Shown piece after piece: positions 38,801-52,300 of a DNA stretch of 64,000 bases. A program made the position numbers and the translations under genes. The notes beneath the pieces were generated by a model, which was not told the DNA's origin, searched no databases, and saw only the letters and a program-made list of their open reading frames with translations. The stretch spans positions 3,641,137 to 3,705,136 of the forward strand of contig BROE01000001.1 of assembly GCA_036571765.1 (NCBI GenBank), written 5' to 3'. The stretch comes from Plecoglossus altivelis. Its lineage: Eukaryota; Chordata; Actinopteri; Osmeriformes; Plecoglossidae. Position 1 is the first letter of the stretch, and each line of letters begins with the position of its first letter.

Positions 38801-41800
38801 AGCTGACTCGTTCCCTGTATCTTTACTCCAGAAGATCTGGTTGATGTCGTGGTTAGTGTTTTGTGTGGTGGAGAGGACTCAAAAGTCACGCAGTGTAAAC
38901 CGACTGCACGCCAAACACAAGGTGAGACAAAGCAAAAAGATCATTAAAAAACAAGACCTTGTCGGGGATGTATGTCTGGCTGTAGCGTTCTCCTTGGAAA
39001 CATTCACAGGCGAAGTTATTGATGATTCACCACATTCTGCTATTTTCCCACCGTTCTCTCCCTCCATTATTCATTTCCTTACTTTTTAATCTCCTGTGAG
39101 CTGACTCAGAACTCCCTCTCCATTTGGAGACCGTTGCTCCTCTATGCCCATGTCTATAGCATTGATTAAGTGGGCCCCAGCGGGCCACGGATTACATTGG
39201 GTTCTATTTGAAATGGCGTTTCAGGGAGAGGGTCTTTTTTTCTATTACTGAGTTAAGCGACAGAATTTAGATAAACTCAGGCCTCAGTTTTCTGCTGAGA
39301 CCCGTTGATTCACTTGTAGCACCTGCGAGGAGCTGTTGACTGGCTTCTGCTGTGCCCTAATGCATGTGTTTATATCACTCGAGACAATTTAGCTGGTCAG
39401 TCAAGAAGATTCCTACCAGCGGACAGAGCTTCAGAGGCAAATAGAAAAAAACAAACAAAACAAGAGTCCAAGTTGGATTTAGGCGTACTTTGTGCAAGAT
39501 GCACGTGGACTTGATACTTGTTTGAATAAGGAAGACAATACAATCATCCAGAAGAGGTCAAACAGGAGTGACTGGCCCCCTGAATATTCAGGCTTTGCAG
39601 TTTTCTAACTGATCACTTGACAACTCAAGAACGCACAGGCATATGTATCCACACATGCTCTGTCAATAGTCATTCTCTGTTTGTGTACTCTGTGAGAGCT
39701 CTGGTAAATTACCAGTCAAAGAGACAACAAGCTGCGAGGCTACGAGAGCAATGTTGGTCGTTTCAGAGACCCATGCAAAAGAGGATCTCTGTGTTCGCAG
39801 GTTAAATGATCTCCGAGGGTTTTCTAAGAAGGTCGGGCTATGAGCGTCAGAGTCAAATGACGCCCTGTTTCAGTGGATTACTGGGACACTACCTTAGGGA
39901 TGACAAAGGGCTTTAATCAATGACACATTCCTACCCTGCCTGTCTGTTCCAAATCTCCTTATTAACAGTTAACCTCTCCTTCCCAAACAAGAGAAAGAGA
40001 TGAATGGGAAGATTGTGACACCAGCCAAAATTCGTTTTTACAGATAGTCACCTTGGCTGGTACATAGTCATCGGGTACCTGTACTCATCCTGATAAGTGC
40101 TTGGATCTGTTCTTTCATGTTGGCACCTGCTGGCTCTTTATCATCCTCGGGTCAGCGTGAGACTTGGTTGACTTCCTGAACTGTGGCACCGCCTAGTGTT
40201 CACTTGATGCACTGCAGTCAGGTCTCCAGATGCCCTACTGATTGCGTTGTTATCAAACCGAACGATATTACAACTGTGTGGAGGGGGAAATGGAATATAA
40301 GATGCCAAGATTGTTCAAGAGCAATAATTTTCTGCATGTTCTGTTTATAGAATGGACAGAGTGTGTGATAATGATTGGTCTTAGGGTGATTATTGAGTGA
40401 AGAGTATTGAATTTATGGAAGCCCTGGTCTCCAGTCCCATGTCATTGTCAGATAGTTATATAGTTTATATATAGTTATTGTTATATATACTTTATATTTC
40501 TAGTTTGTATAGTTATACAAGAACTGAAAAATACAGATCAGTCTTCTCAAATGATGTGACATTATGTAGTTGGTGTATTTGTTTACTGTCTTAATGTGTG
40601 TCAGATTTCCCCTCAAGGTCATCTCTACATCATCAGCAGCCCTGGAACCCAGACCAGGTGTGAACAAAAGACATTGGGATGCAGAATTTTTATGTAAGAT
40701 TAGAAAATTATTCTGCTATTGGCCTCCATGCAGCTTGTGGTAACTGTCATTCCCTTTAGATTAGGTTCTTTGTTTGGATGGTTTCCATTGAGTTTTATGT
40801 GCCTGGGTCTGTCTGGTTTATTGTGGTGTTAGGACTAGGACACCATGGTGATTAACAGTCTCTCGCAGTGTACGAAATGTTGTTTATATAACCACATTCC
40901 GTGGATTTTGCTTTGAGATCAGTAATCTAAGCACACTGATGTTGAGTGGTTAGACTGCCCAAACTGAGAAGAAAATTCCACTCTGAGTTTGAGACATCGC
41001 CACCCCGAAAATGATTTCATGTGGAAGGACCGTTGCCAACCTCACCTTGTGTCTCTTCATCATTCGTCTAATATAGTTTACATTTGGTCAGAGGTTATTA
41101 ATTAGAGTGAGGGAAGAAAATCCATTTATAGTAGCATTTGCCATCAAATAGGTGCTCTGTAAAATAGCTTGCATTTCTCTATAGCCTGATCATCGTCTTT
41201 AGAGAAAAACAGATCTCCTTAGTTTTGGACGAAAAGAATTTAAATAAATAACGTAAATGTTAAAAAGTCAATCTAGTCAATCTAATGTAGAAGCAGACTA
41301 TTCATTTTTCCTCCACTTAGGCTTTTTATTCAGCCAGCCCTCTCCATGGGTCTGCCAGTAATGGTTTTGATTGAGGACAGTAACGTTCCTCCCACTGTCA
41401 GGCTGTCTACCACACAGCGGAATGATGTCATTTGAATGTTGTCAATTCTGTTATTTACAGGAGTGAGGGCTCACAATGGTGTGTGTGTGTGTGTCTGTGT
41501 GTGACAGAGATTGAGCAAAAAGGGGGAGATTATTCTGTTCAAAAATATGGCTTGATGCCCTTGACGGACGACATGCATAATGTCCTACTCACTCCATCAT
41601 TGGGAGGTGAAGGACAGGCCACTGTATAGCAAAAGGCTAAAGGGAATTCTGCCTTGGTGAAATCTGAAATCTGACATGATGGAAGGACAGTACAGATGAA
41701 ACGGCGCATGATAATAAGAAGCTTTTCTCCCTTAGATTGGCAAGACCCAGGATTTACCTTTTTCACTCAAACATAGGCTTGCATTTAGTCCATGTCCATG

Positions 41801-44800
41801 GAAGTGTGTTTGAGGTTTCAGTGGGGGGGGGGTGTATGGGGGTGGTCATAGAGACAGTGTTACATGGGGACAAAATACAGAGTGCAAAAGGAAAGAAAGA
41901 GAAAGAAATAGAGTCCTTCATCCAACAATAAATCCAAATGCAAATCCTGTAATCAGATTTTCTGTGGCAGACAATGTTCTAATGTGCAATCACCAGAGCA
42001 TTTCCCATTCAACTCTTTCTCACAGAATTTGTATTTCCCTTCCTCTCTTTCCCTCTCTGTTTCCCTCTCTCTCCCCCTGTCTCTTCCCCTGTCTCTCTGT
42101 TTCTCTCCATCAAGCAAGGAGTCTTTGGGCATTAAGAAGGCTCCGTGTGCTACAGTAGACTCTTCCTTCAACTCCACTCATCAGAATCTATCTTAGCGTG
42201 CCGCTGCAATGGTGACAATGGTCACGTTTCTCAGACTATCAAGACAGACGTGGACAGACAGAATTTACCCAATGGTCCCTTCACCCTGCTCACAGATGTG
42301 TAAAACTGATCTAGAAAAGACTTTGGCTGGTAACAGATGTTACAGTTGACGTGGGGTTCATACAATGCCTAACGGCATGCAGAGGAACTCCATCAGTCCC
42401 CATGTAATAGGGCAACGCTTTATTACAGAAATAGCCACTAAATAAAAAGTAGCTGTTTCTTTCTGTTATGCATGAAGGAGAACTCTCCAACTGAACTACT
42501 AAGCCACTTGGTATTGGCTATAGCAATGTACCAACAGGGGCTGAAAAGGTCAAAGTCAAGTAAAATGAATGCGATAGCGTGCCCAGTGGGGACGTTTACT
42601 GCATTTGAAGTGACTACTGCCCGCATGACAAACAGAAAAAAGTGGATGGATTTACAATCGGTTGAACAATGTTTTCATGCTGTTACTGTAATGTCAGTCA
42701 TATCTGACATGGTAGCATGGTGACAGTGTTTAATAATAAACATGGCCATGTTTAAAGCGGCATGATGTTCTGAACAGGGGGCAGCACTGCAGAAGCCGCA
42801 GGGGGTCTGCCCAGACCAGGACATTGACAGTCACAGTGGATGTACAGCTTGCAGAAGCTGGCGACATTCAGGGGAGATTTATCCAATCTTTCCTGACCTG
42901 CACATCGACCATCTGATGTTGAAAAGAAATTCACACCTCAGACTGATGTGATTAGTTCCCCATAATCCACTCCCAGATGACTACGCTTCTATAGGTTTAT
43001 GGTGCAGTGTAAAATCTTGTGAACAAATCATCATGTCTAGACAGTAGAGTCTTTTATATGCACTCTACGTCTGTTTTGCAGGGTTGGTAAATTACGTATC
43101 AACCTCAGATGTGCTCTCTGACTGCAAAACATTTAGAAAATTTGTTTCTTGTTCGGTCCTCTGAAAGGAATCACAGATAGCCAGTTATTCACCCAGCTCC
43201 TAACGTTTCTGACCTGCAAGGCAAACAGCCTCAGATGTCTTGAAATGAGGCTCAGTCACACTTTCCCTGCTGAATCGACTGACATATAAGGGAACAAGAG
43301 TTTACTTGAATTTGGAAACACACAAACATGATTTTATTTGACAGACTTGCCTTTTTCTCCGCTTGCTTACTTTATCAGAGGTTTACACTTGTAAGAGGTG
43401 AAACACTATAGCCCTCACTTTTAGTAAATGGGGGAGGAAGTTCGAGGTGTTGAGGTCAAAGGAGGGTAGACAGCTGGGTTCTGTTTTTTGTCCGCCGTTG
43501 TTGGAACTTGATAAAAGTTTCCACTCAAAAGAGTATGTTGGAGCCATAGTGTTTGTGTCTGAGCCAAGGCGTTTGTGCGTGTGCATGTATTATCCTGCAC
43601 AGCAGCAGAGATGTTTGAAAGAGGCGGGGCGTATTCCCCATCCGTCTCTGAGATAGAGAATACATTTGTTGGCAAGAGTGAGAGAGAGGGGGGATAGTAT
43701 GAGGAGTGTGCAAAAGAGAGAGATTGTGAAAGACTAAGAGAAAGAAAATGAAAAAGAAAAAGAGGGAGGGAGCGATAGAGCGATAGAGAGAAATAGAAAG
43801 ATTGGGGGTGGGAGTGGTTGAAAGAGGTAGAGAGGGAGGAAGAGTTCCAACTGTTATCTCTGTGTTCTATCTGTGTATCAGATGATCCAAAGCACAGACC
43901 AAGGAAAGACATGGATGGATACAATTTATTCAAACTGTGCTGTGGAGGGTGAAATATCAACACTAATTTACAATATCTTGCCTGTTTGACCTTTGCATAA
44001 GACCAGGATACCCAGAAGGAATTTTCTTGCTGCAGAAGGTGAGCTTTCTTTTACGAATTGCTAGAAAGTCACAAAGTCTCACAAAGGGCACATATAGAAT
44101 AGGAAGTAGTATAGTTAAACCGCAACAAAAAATGATTCACAAAATACATTTCAATTTACAAATATTCATACATTCATCATAAACGAAAACACCTCCGTTA
44201 AGCATCAATAGTTTTTGTTTCTGAAAGGCCTTAAAATATTTGGAAATTATATTGACCATCACAACCCTAGCTGTACAGATGTACAACAAAATGCTTCAGG
44301 ATATATATGTTTGAAGGATCAACTGGGATGCATATAGTTGTGTGCAGGAATACAAATGGTCTCAATAGTGTGATAGATGCCCCAAAAAAATGTACATTTG
44401 CAAACTGACAAGTTTAAATCTATGTGCTTTTCGTCTAATGTGCGAGGAGCGAATAGTTTGTTATGCTGACTTGATGTTTGACTATAGGAAAACATCAGAC
44501 AGAGTTAATAGAAAACATTTATAAGATCCTAAAAATGTAGGTGGTCTTTTCTGCTTTCCTCGCAGATAACATATCTCATGATTCCCTCATATTGGATACC
44601 ATGATTACAAATCTGTATCTAGGGACAAATAATGTGTCTCTATCTCAGACTATAATAATCCATTCCTCCAAAACCCTTCAACAATAAACACCAAAAGCAC
44701 TTCAGATTTTTCGTTATTTTATTTGAGGTGGAATTTCCGACCACTCGGTTTCAACTACTTGTCTATAAGTGTTTTTAGATAGATTTTTCACAGAAATAAG

Positions 44801-44960
44801 ACTCAGCTTTGCCGGTTTCGTACAAACCAGTTTCCTCATAGCTTTTTTTCATGCTTCTGGCAAATGATACATTTACACCTCCAGTTGAAGGTGTCAGTTC
44901 ACACTATCATTCCAGCTTGCATCAGTGAATTTACGTTCCCCTTACCGTTTGCTCCTTCAG
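35889..44960. other. Intergenic region between ephb3 (5' end) and nmur1
   Basis: About 9 kb without a supported gene. The first 700 bases upstream of the ephb3 start are the likely ephb3 5'UTR and promoter. A run of 15 C at 37003-37017 opens a CACC/CCTCC-rich stretch to about 37150. A GA-rich purine tract lies at about 43676-43850. The 141-codon - strand frame at 36213-36638 has no recognisable domain and falls in the probable ephb3 promoter, so it is not called. Confidence 0.5.
37003..37150. repeat. C-run and CACC/CCTCC low-complexity stretch
   Basis: Fifteen consecutive C, then about 130 bases very poor in G on the + strand, with repeated CCACC and CCCCTCC blocks. The - strand is correspondingly rich in G runs. 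Confidence 0.85.
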
Positions 44961-46401
44961 ATGTCTCATTCATATTCCAACTCCAGCTCATCGATCACTA
45001 TGGCCCAGCTGAACTGTTCTTCCCTGGGTCTGAGGAACTCCACCCCTGACCAGCTTGGCTGCCCTGAGGCTGTACTGTGTGGGAACAACATCTCTTGGCC
45101 TCTGGTCGATGTTAGCCAAGACGTTCTGGAGGACCTGTGTCTGAGTATGAGTGATTACCTGGACAAGTATCTGGGTCCTGTGAGATCCCCCGTCTTCATC
45201 CCTGTCTGCGTCACCTTCCTTATCATCTTCATCGTGGGCGCGCTGGGCAATGCTCTGACCTGCGCCGTCATCCTGCGTTTTCGGGTGATGAGGACGCCGA
45301 CTAACTACTACCTGTTCAGCCTGGCCGTGTCAGACCTGCTGGTGCTGCTGCTAGGCATGCCCCTGGAGCTGTACGAGATGTGGCACAACTACCCCTTCCT
45401 CCTGGGTGAGGGCGGCTGCTACTTCAAGACCTTTCTGTTCGAGACGGTGTGCTTTGCCTCCATCCTGAACGTGACGGCGCTCAGCGTGGAGCGCTACGTG
45501 GCCGTGGTGCACCCACTCAAGGTCAAACACATGGCCACGCGCGCTCACGCCAAGAGGGTTATCCTGGCGCTGTGGGCGCTGTCCATGATGTGCGCCCTGC
45601 CTAACACCAGCCTCCATGGGGTGGTCCTTCTGGCCCCCTCGTTCGGCCGAGAGTTCCCAGAGTCGGCCATCTGCGGCCTGGTGAAGCCTGTTTGGATTTA
45701 CAACCTGATCGTCCTGGTGACCACCCTGCTATTCTTCCTGCTGCCAATGGTGACCATCAGCTTCCTCTACTTGCTCATAGGCATCCAGCTCCACAGGGAG
45801 AGGGGTCTGCAGGCAGTGGAGATTAGACCGGGCTTGGCCACACATGACCACTACAGGGCCCACCAGCAGCAGCAGAGGGCAAAGCATCGGCAGGTCACAA
45901 AGATGCTGTGTGAGTTCTTATTCGAATCCTTGCGAAAAAACATCGGACCGCTTTGACCTTTGGCCGCCCGTCTGTCCGTCCATCTGTCTATCTGTCTGTC
46001 TGCTCTCCTGTCTTGCAGGTATACTGGTGATTGTGTTTGGCATCTGCTGGGCTCCCTTCCACATCGACCGCGTCATGTGGAGCTACATTGACGAGACATG
46101 GACTGTGCGGCACCACCAGATATTTGAGTGCGTCCATGTGGTCTCAGGAGTGCTGTTTTACCTCAGCTCCGCCGTCAACCCCATCCTCTACAACCTCATG
46201 TCCACACGTTTCCGGGAGATGTTCAGGCAGGTGACCTGCAACTCAGGCCCGTGTGCACGCCACAGACACCAGATGGCTAACCCGAGTGGCCAGCTGACCT
46301 TGCGCAGTACCCTGAGTGCTAAGCAACATGATGGGCAGAGTAGGTACTTGGACTCTCCCTGCCAGTCTAGCCGTGCTCAAACTGATACTAGTCGTGTATA
46401 G
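44961..46401 (+). CDS. nmur1: Neuromedin U receptor (class A GPCR), NMUR1-like
   Basis: A seven-helix receptor for neuromedin U/S peptides at the plasma membrane. Two coding exons, 44961-45909 and 46019-46401, are split by a 109-base intron before the FGICWAPFH part of helix 6. The product is 443 residues. A polypyrimidine tract and TTCAG end immediately before the ATG at 44961, suggesting a 5' noncoding exon; a second in-frame ATG at 45000 has the better Kozak context. Seen: N-glycosylation sites in the N-tail (NCSS, NNIS), GALGN in helix 1, TPTNYYLFSLAVSDLLVLLL in helix 2, SVERYVAVVHPL (ERY) ending helix 3, paired Cys (GGCYFKT and SAICGL), CWAPFH in helix 6 and NPILY in helix 7. RAHAKRV and LPNTSLHG fit NMUR1 better than NMUR2. 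A fish-specific NMUR1 duplicate or NMUR3 is possible. Confidence 0.85.
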
Positions 46402-46671
46402 GTACTCAGACAACGGAGTGGAGGATGAAGGAGACAGTAAGTCAGGTTGGCTTACTGCAACATTTTGGCGGCAAGTTTAAGATTTTTGCTCTGCGTTGCA
46501 ACCCAGCTGTAACAGTACAGTGAAACAGGCACTCAAGTTTGACACATTAATTAATCTGTATGTAGCACTATGCATTGAGTGCTTGCATGCGTCTTTTAAC
46601 CAGGTCGATGTGTATGAGTACCTTTTATGTGTCCTGTATTTTCTGCTCCTATCCTTCTGAGCAGTGTGTAA

Positions 46672-46677
46672 AATAAA
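46672..46677 (+). terminator. Polyadenylation signal of nmur1
   Basis: AATAAA 271 bases after the nmur1 stop codon, the first canonical signal downstream, followed by T/G-rich sequence. Confidence 0.55.
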
Positions 46678-46689
46678 AGATCTACCTTC

Positions 46690-49306
46690 TTTACTCTGGT
46701 CGTCAAATTATGTTCAAACACCCCACTGCCTCATTTAAAAGACAAATTGAGGACTTTACATCCAATGATACCTTTTATTCTGAAAAAGACAGTGTAATCA
46801 GAACAGGTTGGCCCTTTGTTTTTGAGCCGCCCTTGTGAATGTGGCATGTGGCCTATTAAATAATAATTGTAGCCACAGTTTGCCTAGTTGAGTGACAGAA
46901 CTAAGGGCAGGGATGTGCTGGTAGAGACAGCGTTTTACTCCACCAGAGGCAAGCTGGATAATGAGTTTCCTGACTGCGCTCGTACTGTAGCCTGCATCAG
47001 TGAATTATGCACAGGGATGCAAAAGCAATAACTTTAAACCCTCACTGTGAGCCTTGACAAGACACCCTGTGAATTCTAAATACAAGACATCACATTGGGT
47101 CAAGAGACAATTATGGCTGCGCAGCAATCTGCTACCACCAATGGTGACCAAGGCGACAGCGAGAAAACTAAGGATGAACATGACGATTTGATGCTCCGTC
47201 AACTGAAAATTAGGTATTTCTTTGAAATGGCTGGTCACTGGCAGCCAATGGCCATACAGTTCTGGAATTTTTCATGTTCCACGCAGATTGCTGCAAATTG
47301 AAAGACATCCTCTAATCCATGCCGTAGGATTTTCATCCAAATTAAATCTTGGTACAGATTAGTCACTGAAGAGCCGACTGAATCCTGCGGTCACTACACT
47401 TACCTGTGCCTTGTTTATAAGCAGGAAGCTGGTGCCTAAGTAAGTCCAAGTTGAGTGAGGAACAGCATTTCCTAACATTTCCTCCCCCCTTGCAGTTCAC
47501 CAGAAAGGTTCCAAGCTCAGCAACATGGCTTGATGCCATCAGCAGGGTCCAACATTTTCTTTAAGTTTACATTTGCCAACAGTTTGGTGGTTTTACTTTC
47601 AACTGACCTGACAGAAGCTTTCGGTTGATATTCTTCTGTTGGCCAACAACTGATTTATTTTTGTTCATTTTTTTGTTTGGAGAAATCAAATAGTTGAATA
47701 GAATTCAATCGTGCCCCTCTACAGTTGAGTCAACATCACTTACATAATCCACGCAGACAACGATTCGCTGACAACTACCGGTATGTCTATTTATGTCTCT
47801 GCACCCTGTGGCAACATGCTGGATGTTACTCATTTGATTCTCATGCTGTATAAAAACCCAACTATTTGGCCAACATAAAACATGATTTTTTGTCTCCATG
47901 TGTGCCTTATAAAAAAGTTCCTTTCTGTTTATGGGAATCCCTCACAGCACATTTGATTAAACTGAAAACCTGCCCGTGAGGATTTTGGGATGGTCTACTT
48001 TTATCAAGTATTTGCCCTTTTGCCATAAGCATCGAACACAATGCTTGTTACATCTGGAACTGTACACCACATGGGTATGGCTTTTTTCTCTTGAATTTGC
48101 ATGGTACACGAGCCCGAGGAAGCAATTAGGACCCAGATTGTATCTGTCTAAATGCATTCACTGAGTAACTTCTCAGAAAAATGAGGTACTCACAGTGAGA
48201 AACAATACTTCCTTGATATTTAAATCAGACTATCCTTCTAGGCGTTTTACAGTGTATCATGGAAACTGTTGTCTTGTCACTGGTAATTACATCTGCTGGG
48301 TACGAGTAGTGGGGTGCTACCCATCTACAGTAGACAGAAAAAAAGGCTTGAAAGCTCATGAATCGGAACTCATGTATCTTTTATTAGGACAAGATTCAAT
48401 GAAAAGTTTCATGTCCTACAATGAAACAGTGCCCCAGAACGACACTGGAGGATGGGTTTGGTTAATTAGAGTCATGAGGAGTTGGTTGTATGACAACACA
48501 GAAAAAGAATGGAAAAATATCCCTCAAACAATAAAGAAAACTAAAACAAAGTACAAAGGCAAGACAAAAGTCTGAACCAAATCTACGAAGAGCAGAATTA
48601 CTAGCAGAATTCTTGTTTGCATTGAGCCTTCATTCCTCCAGCACAATAAAAGTCTGAGGAGAGGCAAGGGAGAAAAACTGTACAAAAGATACAAAAAAGT
48701 TTGCACGTCAAATTAGTACCATATTACATTTGTACTGTATATCTATAGTCCCTGAATGTATATATATCTAAACTATCTGTGATATCTTGTTTCATGTTAT
48801 GTTCTGGTTTGTAAATAGGATGGAGGTTCTGTTGAAAGGGATTTACTGATTGTGTTGAGGATTTGGCCTAATTCCTCCACTAGATGGATGGAGGACGGCG
48901 ACAAACAAGAGCCCTCCAGGTGTTATAAAACAGCTTATGTTGTGTGCATAGTACATGCAGATAAAAACACCATCTCAAAAAGACAAAAGCAGAGCTAACT
49001 TTTCAAACTTGGATTCAAAGAAATGTTAAACAAGCGAAAAGATACAGTTCACTTTGATTCCAGGTACAAATACATTGGTTCAATAACTGTTCTTCTGAAG
49101 GCTATAATAACACATTTCCTGTGGGTTTATCATAGTTATCATAATCCTTTGGTTAAACATAATCCTAAATAACATCGACTGGCATCAAAACCCAAGCCCA
49201 AAACAAACCTGAGGCAACACACTACTTAAAATCAGAAGCTATAGTAGAGAACCCAGTTACAGCTCTGTAGGGAGAGCATGTTCCACAGCTGTCAGAGCAA
49301 ACAGCC
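46690..49306. other. Region between nmur1 and phr
   Basis: No supported gene. The right-hand part is probably the phr 3'UTR (- strand), with an AATAAA candidate at 48380-48385, about 920 bases beyond the phr stop codon. The short open frames show no domain. Confidence 0.45.
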
Positions 49307-52300
49307 TCAGGGGTTCTTGGGAGCGTACTTTCTCTCAAACTCTTCCACGTCAAACTTGCGCTTACAGCCGGCGTAGTTCATGTAACGGATCTTCCCAAAC
49401 ACAGGTCTCTCTGCCCAGCCTTGGTCGTGAATCCCACATATGGACCACATACACCCTACGGAGAGGAGGGGAGTGACAGGAAAAACATTGATACATACTA
49501 AGGTAAATTAGTATACTAAGGTCAAGTACCAAGTATTACTTGACAGTCTTTGGACTGCAGAAGCCCGGTCTGTTTGTTGTGTAATGAATGTAATGAAGGC
49601 ACATGCTGGCTTTGAACTTCTGGCAGACTAGGCGTGGATTTCAAATCTGGATGACAGGTCTGGGCACTTCAAACGCTTACCGACAAATCCATTTGGGTCT
49701 TGCCCATCTAACTCGTAGCGGTCGTTGAGGTAAATGGCAATGGAGAGGGCTTCCTCTGGTGAGGAGGTCCATTCTAGGATCTTTTTAGCCCAGTACATCC
49801 TCATGAAACCGTGCATCTTTCCCTGCGTGACTACCTGATACTGCAGGACGACAAATCCCAGATGAAAGGAACAGCCACAACATACAGTTCTAGAACGTTG
49901 AGAGTACACATTGACATTGAAGCTGTTGGTATTTCAACCGAGGTCGCTCCATTCGTTTGGATACAATGAGGGGTCAGGAGGTGACCTTACCTGGGCAGCA
50001 TTCCAGAGCTTGTCATGGGTTTTCGCTTTCTCCAGCTGCTCGCGTGTATAGACGTAGTCCCTGGGATCATTCGCGTGGTCTTTCAAGGTCTTCTGAGCCC
50101 ACTCACTGGCACCTAGGTTGCGCAGGAGGCAGTGACATATCCAGAAAGCGATTCAAGCCACATGCGACACATTTATGCTTGCCAAGAAGACGGCAGACAG
50201 ATTAAAATGCCTCCGCCTGACCTGTGATGCTGTCGTAGTTCTCGTTGTAGAAGCAGAAGTTGTCCGTCAGCTCCCTGCGCACCACCAGCTCCTCCGAGAA
50301 GGAGGAGACGGACTGAGACGCGCTCCGCCCGCTGCGCTGGACCTGAAGGACGACGCGCTGGGCCGACAGGTGGCCTGCAAGCCGGGTAGAGGAGGACGAT
50401 GAGAGGGAGAGACGCATATATGAGAGCAGGAGAGGGAGCAGGTAGCGGAGTGAGAAATGGAATTGAGTGAGGGAGGAAGGTAAAAGAGGCCAGCTAGAGA
50501 ATAAGAGATGGAAGTAGAGGGAGCTGAAGTAGGTAAACACTATGGAAAGAGATTAATAAAAAAAAAAACACTTAATGCAAATTACTGACTAAATTAACTA
50601 TTTTTTTGTAGATTCGACAGACCCTAGTTGAGACCATAACAACCGTGTGTAGGGCATAGCCCTTCTAAATGGATAGCAAGTTACTGAGGGCTACTGCACC
50701 GACCAAAGCGGATCCATGGGGAGAGCTGGCTGACGGCGGCAGAGTTTGGGTCATTCCGATGACTGGCAAAGTGTTTGAGGCGGAGATCGATGAAGGACTC
50801 TAGCATGCTCATGCCTGCTGCAGACCCAGGCCTGGACCAATCCACCTCCTCGACAGTCCTGTCCACTTGAAGAGACGCCACCGTCTCCACCCAGTCCACT
50901 GGCTGAGAAGCAAAAACAAAACATGGAGGTTCACCAAACATAGAAAGTGCTAGATGGACTTGGCAGAGGCATTACTGTAGACATGGTACCTTCGCACTTC
51001 TAACAGCTGTGTGAGGGTGTTTGTCCACTGGGGGGATTTCAGTGAGGAACTCAGGCAGAAGCTTGGTGATCTTCCCCCTGATAGTCCTGGCAGAGTATTC
51101 CAGCTTGCTTGATGCAACCCAACAAGGCACCACATTGTGAGCATCCACCTGAAAAAAGGGACATTTGGATACAACTGATATTGAACGGTGACATCAATGT
51201 TTATAGTAAGTAAGCAGTACTGTAATAAAGTATGTGTGTATATATATATATATATATGTGTGTCTGTGTGTGTGTGTGTGTATATATATATATAGATCTA
51301 TATCATATAATCTATATATCTATAGATATCGATATCTATACTATAACTCACACGAACTTTCGGATATCTATAATATACACTACCCCACGATCATCGTATA
51401 GATTATATAATACCTCACGATATACGCATATCTATATTATATTATAACACCGATACTAATGATAGACTATATATATATTAGAATCGATATCTATATATAC
51501 TACGATATCGACTATCTATAGATATATAGGATATCCTATTAGATAATAAAAGATTATCGACATACTCCTACTAGTACTATACCCACCTACACGATTACAT
51601 CCGATAGACTATTATATCCACACTACTACCTAGCACCCATACTCAAGATCACTCATACTATCCAATATCACCCCCCCCCACGATACTACGACTATCATAA
51701 CAGAATACTCAAGTCACCGCATTATACCTACATACACAATAGACCTAACTCACAACTCACCCTACCTAATATCAAAGATCTAGTCCAGCATAGACATCTG
51801 AACTAACATATCATACCTAGACAACTAATCGATATCTCACTAATATACACATACAGCCAGAATACAATCGCATCCAATCTATCATACATATATAGATCTA
51901 TCGATAGATCTATATATATAGTATACACACCACCACCACCACACACCACATTAGAAAAACACTCGTACCCTAACCACGACCATACACCCCACACACACAC
52001 ACAACACACACACACAACAACACACCACACACACACACGACACACAATCATTCATACGGCATTCCATTCGTGCGCTAATAGAACACAGTCTCAGTGTACC
52101 TGTATGAAAGGGGAGTCATCACATGGGCAGCCCCTTCTGACATCCTCCAACCCACTCGCAACGAGGCATCCTGCAGAGGGGCAGACAGATCGCTCTCAAC
52201 CACCACCCCCCGCCCGCCAAATACCACGATCCGCTGTCAGCCCCATCCACAAACCCAGGAGCCACGTCCTCCCAGCAGAGGCCGTGGAGCAAGCGTGACT

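Noticed and set aside
47095..47301. 68-codon frame with a hydrophilic Lys/Asp/Glu-rich start
   Set aside because: No recognisable family, no splice or promoter signals, normal length for a chance frame.
48524..48706. Hydrophobic 60-codon - strand frame near the phr 3' side
   Set aside because: Lies in the probable phr 3'UTR; no conserved features.
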